Origin: Parvibaculum indicum
GTDB lineage: Bacteria; Pseudomonadota; Alphaproteobacteria; Parvibaculales; Parvibaculaceae
NCBI RefSeq assembly: GCF_011762095.1
Contig: NZ_JAASQO010000006.1
Location: 1 to 64,000, forward strand
Direction of reading: 5' to 3'
DNA length: 64,000 nucleotides
This document shows positions 52,891 through 61,746 of the stretch, piece after piece; position 1 is the stretch's first letter, and each line of letters begins with the position of its first letter. The notes under the pieces were generated by a model that saw only the letters and a program-made list of their open reading frames with translations, was not told the origin of the DNA and ran no database searches. The position numbers were made by a program, and so were the translations under genes.

Positions 52891-55410
52891 ATGCCGGACA
52901 GTTCGTCCCCGGCCGACGGGGCCGATACGGATACATCGCGGAAGACGCAGCCGGATGAAAACAGGCTCGACCCGGCGGCGGTCGAGGCGCTCCTCAAGGA
53001 AACCGGCGTGGACGCGGCGCAGGGGCTCTCCTCGGAGGACGCGGCGCAGCGGCTTGAGAAATTCGGCCGCAACGAACTGGCGGAAAAGCATCGAAGCCTG
53101 TTGTTACGCCTTTTCGGGTTCTTCTGGGGCCCCATTCCGTGGATGATCGAGATCGCGGCCATTCTGTCCGCCGCGCTCGGTCATTGGCCGGATCTGGCCA
53201 TCATCCTCGTCATGCTCGCGGTCAACGCAGTGGTCGGCTTCTGGCAGGAATACAAGGCCGACAATGCGATCCAGCTTCTGAAGAAGCGTCTGGCGGCGCG
53301 CGCCCGCGTGCTGCGCGACGGCGGCTGGCGCGATATCGACGCGGCCGAACTCGTCCCCGGCGACATCGTCCGGGTGAAGATGGGCGCCATCGTGCCCGCC
53401 GATATGATCCTCGTGAAGGACGACTATCTGAGCGTGGACCAGTCGGCGCTGACGGGCGAGTCGCTGCCGGTCGATCGCGGCATGGGCGAGACGCTTTATT
53501 CCGGCTCCATCGCGCGGCTGGGCGAGGGAACCGGCGTCGTGACCGAAACGGGGCCGCGCAGCTTTTTCGGGCGCACGGCAAGCCTCGTTCAGAAGGCGAA
53601 GGGCGTCTCGCATTTCCAGCGCGCCGTCCTGCGGATCGGCAATTTCCTCATTCTCATCACGGCCGCGCTCGTCGCTTTCACCGTCATCATCGCGCTCTAC
53701 CGGCACGACCCGCTGTTCGAGACGCTGCAATTCGCGCTGATCCTGACGGTCGCCTCCATTCCGGTGGCGCTGCCGGCCATTCTCTCGGTCACCATGGCGG
53801 TGGGCGCGGAAAAGCTCGCCGCGCTGCGCGCCATCGTTGCGCGCCTCGTCTCCATCGAGGAGATGGCGGGCATGGACGTCCTTTGTTCGGACAAAACGGG
53901 CACATTGACGAAGAACGAGCTGACGCTGGGCGAGGCGCAGCCGCTCGGCGGGGTCAGCGCCGAGGAGCTGATCGGGGCGGCGGCGCTCGCCTGCGATCCG
54001 GACGCGCCCGACGCCATCGACACCGCGATCCTCGCAGGCCTTGCCGACAAGGCCTCGCTTGCCGCCTTTCGGCGCGTCGCCTTTCATCCCTTCGATCCGG
54101 TTTCCAAGCGGGCGGAGGCCGAGCTTGAGAAGGACGGTCGGCGTCTCAGCGTCGCCAAGGGCGCGCCGCAGGTGATGCTCGATCTGTGCGGGGCCGCGCC
54201 GGAGGAGCGCATGCGCGTCGGCAGGATGGTGGACGAGGCGGCGGCGCATGGCCTGCGCATGATCGGCGTGGCCCGCGCGGGCGAAGACGGCGCGTGGCGT
54301 CTTCTCGGCCTGCTGCCGCTTTTCGATCCGCCGCGCGAGGACAGCGCCTCGACCATCGCCGAGATGCGCCGTCTCGGCATCGACATCAAGATGATCACGG
54401 GCGACCACGAGGCCATCGCGCGCGAGATCGCGGCCAAGCTCGATCTCGGGCAGAACATTCTCGTGGCGAGCGATGTCTTCGGCGACGACGGCGACGGCCG
54501 GACGGAAAAGGCCGTGCTCGAGGCGGACGGGTTCGCCCGCGTCTTTCCCCAGCACAAATTCGAGATCGTGGAAACGCTGCAGCGCCGCGGCCATATCGTC
54601 GGCATGACGGGCGACGGGGTGAACGATGCCCCGGCGCTCAAACAGGCGGATATGGGCGTCGCCGTCAGCGGCGCGACGGATGCCGCCCGCGCCGCCGCCG
54701 ATCTCGTCCTCACCGCGCCGGGGCTTTCGGTCATCTCGCGCGCGGTGGAGGAAGCGCGCCGCATTTTCGAGCGCATGACGAGCTATGCGACCTATCGCAT
54801 CGCGGAGACCATTCGCGTTCTCATCTTCATGACGGCGAGCATCGCGATCTTCAACTTCTATCCCGTCACCGCCGTGATGGTCGTGCTGCTGGCGCTCCTC
54901 AACGATCTTTCGATCATGATGATCGCCTATGACAATGCGCCTGTCGCGCCGCGCCCGGTACGCTGGGACATGACGCGCATCCGGGTCGTGGCCGGGGCGC
55001 TCGGCGTCTTCGGGGTCATTTCGAGTTTCACCGTCTTCCTGCTGGCGCGGGACTATCTGCAGTTGCCGGCGGAGACGGTGAAGACGGTGGTCTTCCTGAA
55101 GCTGCTGGTCGCGGGCCATATGACGATCTATCTCACCCGCAATGAAGGCTGGCTCTGGGACCGGCCCTGGCCAAGCTGGAAGCTTGTTGTGCCCGCCGAA
55201 CTCACCCAGGTCGCCGGGACGCTCGCCGCCGTTTATGGCGTCTTCATGACGCCTATCGGCTGGCCGCTGGCGCTCATGGTCTGGGGCTTCGCGCTCGTCG
55301 CCTTCCTGCTGGCCGGCATGGTGAAAGTGGCGACCTATCGCCTTTTCAAACATGCCATGCGCACCAATCGCCGCCATCTGGAGCGGGTGGAGACGCATCT
55401 CTACCGCTAG
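52891..55410 (+). CDS. P3A-type proton-exporting ATPase
   Basis: 839 residues, the size of plasma-membrane H+-ATPases. TGESLPVDRG, phosphorylated Asp334 in CSDKTGTLTKNEL, TGDGVNDAPALKQADMGVAVSGATDAAR and LNDLSIMMIAYDN are typical of P3A pumps. The N-terminal ~45 residues are charged and disordered. It would export protons and help acid tolerance or membrane potential. Such pumps are uncommon in bacteria. Confidence 0.88.
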   Translation: MPDSSSPADGADTDTSRKTQPDENRLDPAAVEALLKETGVDAAQGLSSEDAAQRLEKFGRNELAEKHRSLLLRLFGFFWGPIPWMIEIAAILSAALGHWPDLAIILVMLAVNAVVGFWQEYKADNAIQLLKKRLAARARVLRDGGWRDIDAAELVPGDIVRVKMGAIVPADMILVKDDYLSVDQSALTGESLPVDRGMGETLYSGSIARLGEGTGVVTETGPRSFFGRTASLVQKAKGVSHFQRAVLRIGNFLILITAALVAFTVIIALYRHDPLFETLQFALILTVASIPVALPAILSVTMAVGAEKLAALRAIVARLVSIEEMAGMDVLCSDKTGTLTKNELTLGEAQPLGGVSAEELIGAAALACDPDAPDAIDTAILAGLADKASLAAFRRVAFHPFDPVSKRAEAELEKDGRRLSVAKGAPQVMLDLCGAAPEERMRVGRMVDEAAAHGLRMIGVARAGEDGAWRLLGLLPLFDPPREDSASTIAEMRRLGIDIKMITGDHEAIAREIAAKLDLGQNILVASDVFGDDGDGRTEKAVLEADGFARVFPQHKFEIVETLQRRGHIVGMTGDGVNDAPALKQADMGVAVSGATDAARAAADLVLTAPGLSVISRAVEEARRIFERMTSYATYRIAETIRVLIFMTASIAIFNFYPVTAVMVVLLALLNDLSIMMIAYDNAPVAPRPVRWDMTRIRVVAGALGVFGVISSFTVFLLARDYLQLPAETVKTVVFLKLLVAGHMTIYLTRNEGWLWDRPWPSWKLVVPAELTQVAGTLAAVYGVFMTPIGWPLALMVWGFALVAFLLAGMVKVATYRLFKHAMRTNRRHLERVETHLYR

Positions 55411-55490
55411 CGGAGGCATGGCCCTTTCATCGGGCGCGAAATGAATTATGTTCCGCTGTGAACGACGCCCCAGCGGAGCATTGCCGAAGA

Positions 55491-56114
55491 ATGGCCGAGA
55501 CACCGTCCGATTTGAGTTTTGCCGACGCCGCCGACGGTGTGATTGCCATGGCGCATTATGCGGGCGCGCATGGTCTCGTGCCGGCCACCAGCGGCAATTT
55601 TTCCGTCCGCATGAATGCGACGCATGCCGCCGTCACCGCGACGGGCGCGAACAAGGCGGCGTTGACGCGCGGCGAGGTCATCGAGGCCGAAATCGACGGC
55701 GAAAGACATCCCCGCGCCTCCGCCGAGGGGCCGCTGCATCTGGTGCGCTACGCTCATGCGCCGGACATCGGCGCCATCTCGCATGTCCATTCGCTGGCGG
55801 GCACCGTGCTGTCGCGCCGTCACGAGGCGGAAGGCGTGTTGCGGCTGGAAGGCTGGGAACTGCTCAAGGCGTTTTCCGGCATCCGCACGCATGAAACCGT
55901 GCTCGACGTGCCCATCGTCGCGAACGATCAGGATACGGACCGCCTGGCCATGCTGGTCGAGCGGCGCTTGCGCGAAAGCACGCCCGCTTTCGGCTATCTC
56001 ATCGCGGGGCACGGGCTTTATGTCTGGGGCGCGACATACAAGGATGTGCTGCGGCATATGGAGGCGTTCGAGTTTCTGCTCAACGCGCAGCTTATGGAGG
56101 AGGGACGGCCATGA
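55491..56114 (+). CDS. mtnB: Methylthioribulose-1-phosphate dehydratase MtnB
   Basis: 207 residues of the class II aldolase fold. Metal His residues are in SHVHSLAGTV and IAGHGLYVWG, with PATSGNFSVR at the N-terminus. It dehydrates MTRu-1-P in methionine salvage. ATG 55491 is chosen; a GTG 33 bases upstream would add 11 residues. It overlaps mtnD by 4 bases. Confidence 0.92.
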   Translation: MAETPSDLSFADAADGVIAMAHYAGAHGLVPATSGNFSVRMNATHAAVTATGANKAALTRGEVIEAEIDGERHPRASAEGPLHLVRYAHAPDIGAISHVHSLAGTVLSRRHEAEGVLRLEGWELLKAFSGIRTHETVLDVPIVANDQDTDRLAMLVERRLRESTPAFGYLIAGHGLYVWGATYKDVLRHMEAFEFLLNAQLMEEGRP

Positions 56115-56659
56115 CCCGATTGACGGTTTATCCCGACACCGATCCGGCGACGGTTCTGCTCGACACGCAGGACGGCAACAGGATCGCCGACACGCTGACG
56201 GAGATCGGCGTGGTTTTCGAGCGCTGGGCGGCGCCCCATGCGCTCGGCGCCGACGCCGACCAGGAGGCGGTGCTCGCCGCCTATGACACGGAGGTGTCGA
56301 AGCTGATGGAGGAGGGCGGCTATCGGAGCGTCGATGTGGCGCGGGTAAAGCCCGACAATCCGCAAGCGGGCGAGCTGCGCAAGAAGTTCCTTGCCGAGCA
56401 TACGCATGACGATGACGAGGTACGCTTCTTCGTGGACGGGGCGGGCGCCTTCTATTTGCGCAAGGGCGGCAAGGTCTATCGCGTGATCTGCGAGCGCAAC
56501 GATCTCATCTCCGTGCCCGCGGGCACGACGCACTGGTTCGATACCGGCCCCGCGCCGGATTTCTGTGCGATCCGCATCTTCACCACGCCGGATGGCTGGG
56601 TCGGGCATTTCACCGGCGACGACATTGCGGAGCGGTTCCCCAAATTCGAAAACGCCTGA
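56111..56659 (+). CDS. mtnD: Acireductone dioxygenase MtnD
   Basis: 182 residues, cupin fold. The metal site is HTHDDDEVRFFVDG (two His and Glu) plus the later His in TTHWFDTG. It cleaves acireductone to the methionine precursor keto acid and formate, or to CO-releasing products when nickel is bound. It lies between mtnB and mtnC in one operon. Confidence 0.93.
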   Translation: MTRLTVYPDTDPATVLLDTQDGNRIADTLTEIGVVFERWAAPHALGADADQEAVLAAYDTEVSKLMEEGGYRSVDVARVKPDNPQAGELRKKFLAEHTHDDDEVRFFVDGAGAFYLRKGGKVYRVICERNDLISVPAGTTHWFDTGPAPDFCAIRIFTTPDGWVGHFTGDDIAERFPKFENA

Positions 56660-56669
56660 CGGAGAGCGC

Positions 56670-57386
56670 ATGACGCAGAAGGCCGTGAAAGCCGTCGTGA
56701 CCGATATCGAAGGCACGACGACGCCCATCGAATTCGTGCATGAGGTGCTGTTTCCCTATGCGCGCGAACGGCTCGCGGCGTTTTGCGACGCGCATGGCGA
56801 CGAGCCGGCGGTGGCGAAGGCGCTGGACGAAGCGCGCGAACTGGCGGGCGCGCCGGATCTCGACCTTGAGGCCACGGTCGCGCTTCTCCTGCAATGGATG
56901 GCGGAGGACCGGAAGGCCGGGCCGCTCAAGACCCTGCAGGGGCTCATCTGGCGCGAAGGCTATGAGGGCGGTGCGCTGAAGGGGCAGGTCTATGAGGATG
57001 TGCCCGGCGAGCTGCGCCGCTGGCGCGAGCGGGGCCTCAAGCTCTATGTCTATTCGTCGGGCTCGGTCTCCGCGCAGAAACTCATTTTCGGCTATTCCGA
57101 CAAGGGCGATCTGACGCCGCTTTTCGACGGCTATTTCGACACGGCCATCGGCGCCAAGGTCGAAAGCGCGTCCTATGCACGCATCGCCGAGGAAACCGGC
57201 CTTGCGCCCGCCGACATTCTGTTCCTCTCCGACCATGCGGGCGAGATCGCCGCGGCGCGCGATGCCGGGCTCGACGCGGTGCGGCTCGACCGGGCGCTCG
57301 CGGCCGATGCCTGGGCCGAGGAAGAGGCGTCCGCCGTCGCCGGTTCCTTCCGCGGCGTGGAGGCGCGCCTGTCGCCGGGCCGCTAG
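56670..57386 (+). CDS. mtnC: Enolase-phosphatase E1 (MtnC)
   Basis: 238 residues, HAD family. DIEGTTTPIEFV carries the catalytic aspartate (~12), then VYSSGSVSAQKLIF and LSDHAGEIAAARDAG motifs. It enolises and dephosphorylates the diketo intermediate between MtnB and MtnD. Start is the ATG after GGAGAGC. The end overlaps the convergent gene by 4 bases. Confidence 0.92.
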   Translation: MTQKAVKAVVTDIEGTTTPIEFVHEVLFPYARERLAAFCDAHGDEPAVAKALDEARELAGAPDLDLEATVALLLQWMAEDRKAGPLKTLQGLIWREGYEGGALKGQVYEDVPGELRRWRERGLKLYVYSSGSVSAQKLIFGYSDKGDLTPLFDGYFDTAIGAKVESASYARIAEETGLAPADILFLSDHAGEIAAARDAGLDAVRLDRALAADAWAEEEASAVAGSFRGVEARLSPGR

Positions 57387-58150
57387 CTCGCGCTGGCCGG
57401 TTTTTCCGGTGTGGGGTCTTCCTCCGGCGTGTCGCTGTCGGTCGGGCCGGTCGCCGGTGTCCCGGTGATTTCCTGTTCGCCCCCGGCGATGGCGTTTTGC
57501 AGCGCCGGGTCGTCCACTTCCTGCGCCGCTGTCGCCATTTGGCTTGCGAGTTCGGGTTGGGCGATGCCCAGCATGGCGATGGCGCGGCCGATCCCGGCGC
57601 CGAGCGCGGGCTTCACGCTTTCATATTGCGGGGTGACCGCCATGCGGGCCGCCACGCCCGTCGTGCGAACGGGGTCGTCGGAGCCTGCGATATAGTCCGA
57701 CACCCTTTCGGCAATCGCCTCCTGATCCCCCGCATGCCGGTCGACGATTTCCGCGATGGCGGTCTCGTCCTGCCGTTTGCGGATTTCGGTGGCCGTGCGC
57801 CCCGCCGTTTCCAGCACGGCCCGGACTTCCTCGGTCAGCGGAAGGCCGATCCTTGCCGCTTTCATCGCGGCGATGATTTCGCGCGTCTTTTGCGGGGCGT
57901 TGGCGGCGGCGGTCAGCAGGGCCTGGAGCTCTCTGTCCAACTCTGCGGCCAGCGCGGTGCGCGCCGCCTCGGAGAGGCCGGGGTCCGCCGTTTGCCGGTT
58001 GTATTCGGCAATCAGGCCCGCGGCTTCCGGGTCGGGCGTGACCGGCGCGGCGGTTTGCATTTGCTGCGATAGGGCGGGCATGGGCGGCAAGACGGCGGCG
58101 GCGGAGGCCAGCAGGACCGTCAGGGCCAGAAATGGCAGCGTGTAGCGCAT
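57383..58150 (-). CDS. Secreted or periplasmic hypothetical protein
   Basis: 255 residues with a signal peptide (MRYTLPFLALTVLLASAAAV, cleavage near ALS-QQ). A helical, Ala/Glu-rich body follows, with a Pro/Thr/Glu-rich tail. No family recognised. Start is the ATG after GGGAGAA; a longer frame upstream lacks a signal peptide. It converges with mtnC. Confidence 0.7.
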   Translation of the reverse strand: MRYTLPFLALTVLLASAAAVLPPMPALSQQMQTAAPVTPDPEAAGLIAEYNRQTADPGLSEAARTALAAELDRELQALLTAAANAPQKTREIIAAMKAARIGLPLTEEVRAVLETAGRTATEIRKRQDETAIAEIVDRHAGDQEAIAERVSDYIAGSDDPVRTTGVAARMAVTPQYESVKPALGAGIGRAIAMLGIAQPELASQMATAAQEVDDPALQNAIAGGEQEITGTPATGPTDSDTPEEDPTPEKPASAS

Positions 58151-58275
58151 CGAGACATTCTCCCGCGAAACATGGTTAATCGCGGTGAGTATCCCGAAAA
58201 GGGACAGTCTTTGCCGTTGCAACTGAGTTCGTTCTGAAGCTAGCGCGCGGGGAATGCGCCCGTATCGACGGGGAA

Positions 58276-58301
58276 AGGGAGGGCGATGCTTCGCCCTCCC
58301 T
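58276..58301 (-). terminator. Terminator of the MBL gene
   Basis: Perfect 11-bp stem AGGGAGGGCGA with a TGCT loop, about 30 bases after the stop of the minus-strand gene. The following bases are TTTCCCC on that strand. Confidence 0.75.
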
Positions 58302-58330
58302 CATGCGCCGTGGCGTTTGCCGTTTCCGCG

Positions 58331-59212
58331 TCAGGCCGGTTTTTTGACCGGCGTCCTGAAATAGACGGTGCCGTTATCGTCGGCGGGCGGCAGGTTCCCG
58401 CCGCGCATATTCACCTGAAGCGAGGCATAGAGCAGGCGCGGCGTGCCCAGCCCGGCATCCCGGTTCTGCCGTGTCGCGACGAACTCGTCTTCCGCCACGC
58501 CTTCACGAAGATGCACATTGGATGATTTTTCCTCCGCCACGGTGGTTTCCCAGCGATAGTCGGAGCGGCCTTCGGGCAGATAGTCGTGACACATGAAAAG
58601 CCGCGTCTCGTCGGGCAGGGCGAAGATCTTGCGCGTCGAGCGGTAGAGCTCATGCGCGTCGCCGCCGGGGAAGTCGGTGCGCGCCGTGCCGTAATCCGGC
58701 ATGAAGAGCGTATCGCCGACAAAGGCGGCATCGCCGATCGCATAGGTCATGTCGGCCGCGGTGTGGCCGGGCGTGTGGATCGCTCGGGCCTCGATACCGC
58801 CGATGCTGAATGTATCGCCATCCGCGAAGAGGCGGTCATAGGGCTTGCCGTCGGGCGCAAGGTCGAGCGCGTTGAAGATCTTCCGCCAGTAGCTCTGGAT
58901 GTCCTTCACGTGCTCGCCCACGGCCGATTGGCCGCCGAGCTTTTCGCGGATATAGGGCGTGGCGGTCAGGTGGTCGGCATGGATATGCGTGTCGAGCACC
59001 CATTCCACGGTCAGGTTCCGGCGACGCACCTCCTCGATCACCTTGTCCGCGGAGGCGGTGGAGAGCCGTCCGGAGGCCGGGTCGTAATCGAGCACACTGT
59101 CGATGATGGCCGCCTTGCCGCTCTCGGGATCGGCGACGATATAGGTGACGGTATTCGTCGCATCGTCGAAAAACGCTGAAACGTCGGGTTTTTTGAGCGG
59201 TTCCGGGGACAT
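58331..59212 (-). CDS. MBL-fold hydrolase, persulfide dioxygenase-like
   Basis: 293 residues. The metallo-beta-lactamase motif is THIHADHLTATPYI, followed by HTPGHTAADMTY, GDTLFMPDYGTARTDFPGG and MCHDY. The GTARTDFPGGD stretch is typical of ETHE1/Blh persulfide dioxygenases, which use one iron to oxidise glutathione persulfide to sulfite. Start ATG 59212 follows AAAAGGAGC. It is not linked to a rhodanese or sulfide-quinone reductase gene here. Confidence 0.85.
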   Translation of the reverse strand: MSPEPLKKPDVSAFFDDATNTVTYIVADPESGKAAIIDSVLDYDPASGRLSTASADKVIEEVRRRNLTVEWVLDTHIHADHLTATPYIREKLGGQSAVGEHVKDIQSYWRKIFNALDLAPDGKPYDRLFADGDTFSIGGIEARAIHTPGHTAADMTYAIGDAAFVGDTLFMPDYGTARTDFPGGDAHELYRSTRKIFALPDETRLFMCHDYLPEGRSDYRWETTVAEEKSSNVHLREGVAEDEFVATRQNRDAGLGTPRLLYASLQVNMRGGNLPPADDNGTVYFRTPVKKPA

Positions 59213-59297
59213 GGCGCGGCTCCTTTTCACCATTTTTCATCGGTATTTATATATTAGATAACTCTTATTTATCAAGGCCCCGCCGCATCTGAATTTC

Positions 59298-59558
59298 ATG
59301 GCAAGTTGCTATGGATTTCGGGCCCCTCTAAAAATGAGGGCAGACCTGTTTCCGCCCGTAAGGGCGGGGGCGAGCGATCTTGGCGCGGGTTTTTCCGACG
59401 AGACGAATGCGGAACTTTATGCGCGTTACGACGCGGTCGAAAACCTGCACATCACGCCACTCGTTCAGTGGGCGAACAATCCCGGCTTCGACGATACGGG
59501 CTTGGCGGTCGACGAGTCGGTCGTGATCTTCGGCCTGCGTGTCGGCGTCGATATCTGA
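59298..59558 (+). pseudogene. OprB-like porin, C-terminal fragment
   Basis: Residues ~34-86 (ETNAELYARYDAVENLHITPLV, NNPGFDDTG, VVIFGLRVGVDI) match the last beta-strands of OprB-type carbohydrate porins. The rest of the barrel is missing and the first ~30 codons are unrelated. A remnant of a lost porin gene. Confidence 0.6.
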
Positions 59559-59580
59559 TCGCGGCATCGCGCGAAAACGA

Positions 59581-59611
59581 AACGGGCCCGGCTGTGATGG
59601 CCGGGCCCGTT
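59581..59611. terminator. Bidirectional terminator
   Basis: Perfect 12-bp arms AACGGGCCCGGC/GCCGGGCCCGTT with a short loop, between the porin remnant and the convergent lipoprotein gene. Confidence 0.8.
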
Positions 59612-59634
59612 CGCATTTCAAGCGGTAAAAAGGG

Positions 59635-59871
59635 TCAGTCGCACTTGCCTTCGTCCTGGCAGCCCTTGTAGCCGCCCGCCGCGCCGCCGACCACGCCGCC
59701 GATGACCGCGCCGCCAACCGCCGAACCGCCGGTGATGGCGCCGATGGCCGCGCCGCCGGCCGCGCCGATTGCAGCGCCGGAGGCCATGCCGGCTTCCGTG
59801 GGGCTCATATTGGTGCAGGCGCCCAGACCCAGCATGGGCACCATGGCGAGAATAATGGCTGCTTTCTTCAT
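59635..59871 (-). CDS. Glycine-zipper lipoprotein (copy 1)
   Basis: 78 residues. The lipobox LGLGACTN (Cys19) makes it a lipoprotein. Glycine-zipper repeats (AAIGAAGGAAIGAITGG, GGAVIGGVVGGAAGGY) form a membrane-active helix hairpin. It ends with CQDEGKCD, two cysteines six residues apart. Start is the ATG after AGGAGATCACG. It is paralogous to the gene to its right. Confidence 0.85.
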   Translation of the reverse strand: MKKAAIILAMVPMLGLGACTNMSPTEAGMASGAAIGAAGGAAIGAITGGSAVGGAVIGGVVGGAAGGYKGCQDEGKCD

Positions 59872-59993
59872 CGTGATCTCCTGTCTGTGAACGGGAGTCG
59901 TCTGATCCCTGAAAACCGTCAAAGCATCGATGGGTCGCAGGTTTACGGAATATCGGGGCAAGAACGTGGCGGCAATCGGGTGAAAGCTGGGAA

Positions 59994-60022
59994 AAAACCG
60001 GCCCCGTCGCGGGACGGGGCCG
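59994..60022 (-). terminator. Terminator of lipoprotein copy 2
   Basis: 10-bp perfect stem CGGCCCCGTC/GACGGGGCCG with TTTTTT on the minus strand, 34 bases after the stop of the right-hand lipoprotein gene. Confidence 0.85.
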
Positions 60023-60055
60023 GGCCGTTTTTCCGATGCGAAGGGCGGGCGGCGA

Positions 60056-60292
60056 TTACTCGCAATCGCCTTCTTCCTTGCAGCCCTTATAGGCGCCACC
60101 CGCGGCGCCGACAGCGCCGCCGATAGCCGCGCCGGTGGCCGGGTCGCCGCCGGTGATCGCGCCGGCCGCCGCGCCGACGCCTGCGCCGATGGCACCGCCG
60201 GACACGGCGCCCTGGCCGGTCTTGTCCATGTTCGTGCAGGCGCCCAAACCCATCGCCGAGGCCATCATCAGAACGATTGCTGTCTTCTTCAT
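60056..60292 (-). CDS. Glycine-zipper lipoprotein (copy 2)
   Basis: 78 residues, same length as copy 1. Lipobox MGLGACTN, glycine zipper ([32 protein letters not shown]), end CKEEGDCE. Start is the ATG after GGAGGTGAAGC. It has its own terminator, so each copy is a separate unit. Likely a cell-envelope stress or structural protein. Confidence 0.85.
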   Translation of the reverse strand: MKKTAIVLMMASAMGLGACTNMDKTGQGAVSGGAIGAGVGAAAGAITGGDPATGAAIGGAVGAAGGAYKGCKEEGDCE

Positions 60293-60563
60293 GCTTCACC
60301 TCCTGTCATGCGCGGGTTCCGACGCATCTCGGTTCGTGTGCTGCAGAAGTCGAACCCTGACCTGGAGTCCTGAAAGCCAAGCTGGGCGAGAAAGTGACGC
60401 CAATCGGGAATTTTTTTGCCATATTCCTCCCGCATGTAACGATGGTTTTTCAGGGTTCCCGGCGGAGCGGGCAAACGGGTTGGCGAAGCGCAAACGTAAA
60501 AGAGGCAAGCAGCACGGCGTATTCGTGCAGCGTCGCAAGGCGGCGCAGCGCCGGCGTCGGCAG

Positions 60564-61310
60564 ATGGCGGAGCGCTCGCCGTTTTTCCTGTGGCTGGCGC
60601 GCATTGCGCTTGCGATCTTCTGCGTGCCCGCGCTCGTCCTTGCCGTCTATGCGTTTGCGCCGCCGCCGGCGACGCCGCTCATGGTCATCCGGCTCATCGA
60701 AGGCTACGGGCTCCGCAAGGACTGGGTGCCGCTCGAAAAAATTTCGCCTTCCCTGCAGCGCGCGGTGATCGCCTCGGAGGATGCGAAGTTCTGCGGTCAC
60801 ACGGGCTTCGACTGGCAGGCGGTGAACAAGGCCATCGACCGCTATCAGAGCGGGCGCGGGCATATTCTCGGCGCCTCCACCATCAGCATGCAGACGTCCA
60901 AGAACCTGTTCTTCTGGCCGGGGCGCACCTTCCTGCGCAAGGGTGGGGAGGCCTTTGCGACGGTCTGGCTGGAAACGATCCTGTCCAAGCGCCGCATTCT
61001 GGAGCTTTATCTGAATATCGTGGAATGGGGGCCGGGTATTTACGGCGCGGAGGCGGCGGCGCAGCACTGGTTCGGCGTCCATGCCGCCGATCTCGGCCCG
61101 CGTCAGGCCGCGCTGCTGGCGGCGAGCCTGCCCGATCCGCTGGGCCGCGATCCGGCCAGCCCGTCCGCCTATATGCGTTCGCGCGCGGGCACGATCCTCG
61201 TCCGGATGGGGGGCGTGCCGGCGGGCGAGCGGCTATGTCAGGGGCAGCCGCCGATCCGGGAGGACGTTACCCATGGGGGGCTGCGGCTGCGCCTTCCGCC
61301 CCGTCTCTAG
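60564..61310 (+). CDS. mtgA: Monofunctional peptidoglycan transglycosylase MtgA
   Basis: 248 residues. A membrane anchor (~9-30) precedes a GT51 domain: the catalytic Glu in [31 protein letters not shown] and [20 protein letters not shown]. It polymerises lipid II glycan chains. ATG 60564 gives the family length; a TTG at 60480 would add a very basic 28-residue cytosolic tail and is also plausible. The 3' end overlaps the convergent gene by 44 bases. Confidence 0.9.
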   Translation: MAERSPFFLWLARIALAIFCVPALVLAVYAFAPPPATPLMVIRLIEGYGLRKDWVPLEKISPSLQRAVIASEDAKFCGHTGFDWQAVNKAIDRYQSGRGHILGASTISMQTSKNLFFWPGRTFLRKGGEAFATVWLETILSKRRILELYLNIVEWGPGIYGAEAAAQHWFGVHAADLGPRQAALLAASLPDPLGRDPASPSAYMRSRAGTILVRMGGVPAGERLCQGQPPIREDVTHGGLRLRLPPRL

Positions 61311-61746
61311 CCCCGTCTCTGGCCCCTTCTCCGGCGTCGTCTTCCGTCATCAGCGCGGCGAGCGCGCACAGCTCCACGCAACTGCGCGACAGCGCCCAAT
61401 TGTCCACCAGCACCATGTCGTCATTGGCGAAATCGGCGCGGACGATCCTTGCCATGGCGGCGCGGGCCTCGCCGGGCGCGGCGTCGGGCGACCAGCCCTC
61501 GGCGCGCAGCTTTTTCGCGATGCGGCGGCTCAGCGCCGCGACATTGGAGTGCCCGCCGCCTTCTTCCATCCAGCGGCGGCCGATGAGGGCGATGGCGTCG
61601 CGGTCGGCCATGAGGTCGGTGAGGCTGTTTTCGAGCCCGATCTGTTCCGGCTCCGACATGGAGACGGCGAGCGGGATGGCGCTCGCCGCCACCGCGGCGC
61701 CGGCAAGGATCAGGACGTTTCTGCGGGAAAGATTTGCGTCGGCCAT
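61267..61746 (-). CDS. Tat-exported small subunit of a GMC dehydrogenase
   Basis: 159 residues. A twin-arginine signal ([18 protein letters not shown]) precedes a helical domain like gluconate 2-dehydrogenase subunit 3 ([21 protein letters not shown]). The tail is repetitive ([15 protein letters not shown]). It starts 1 base after the GMC gene, which it probably escorts to the periplasm. Confidence 0.75.
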   Translation of the reverse strand: MADANLSRRNVLILAGAAVAASAIPLAVSMSEPEQIGLENSLTDLMADRDAIALIGRRWMEEGGGHSNVAALSRRIAKKLRAEGWSPDAAPGEARAAMARIVRADFANDDMVLVDNWALSRSCVELCALAALMTEDDAGEGARDGARDGAEGAAAAPHG

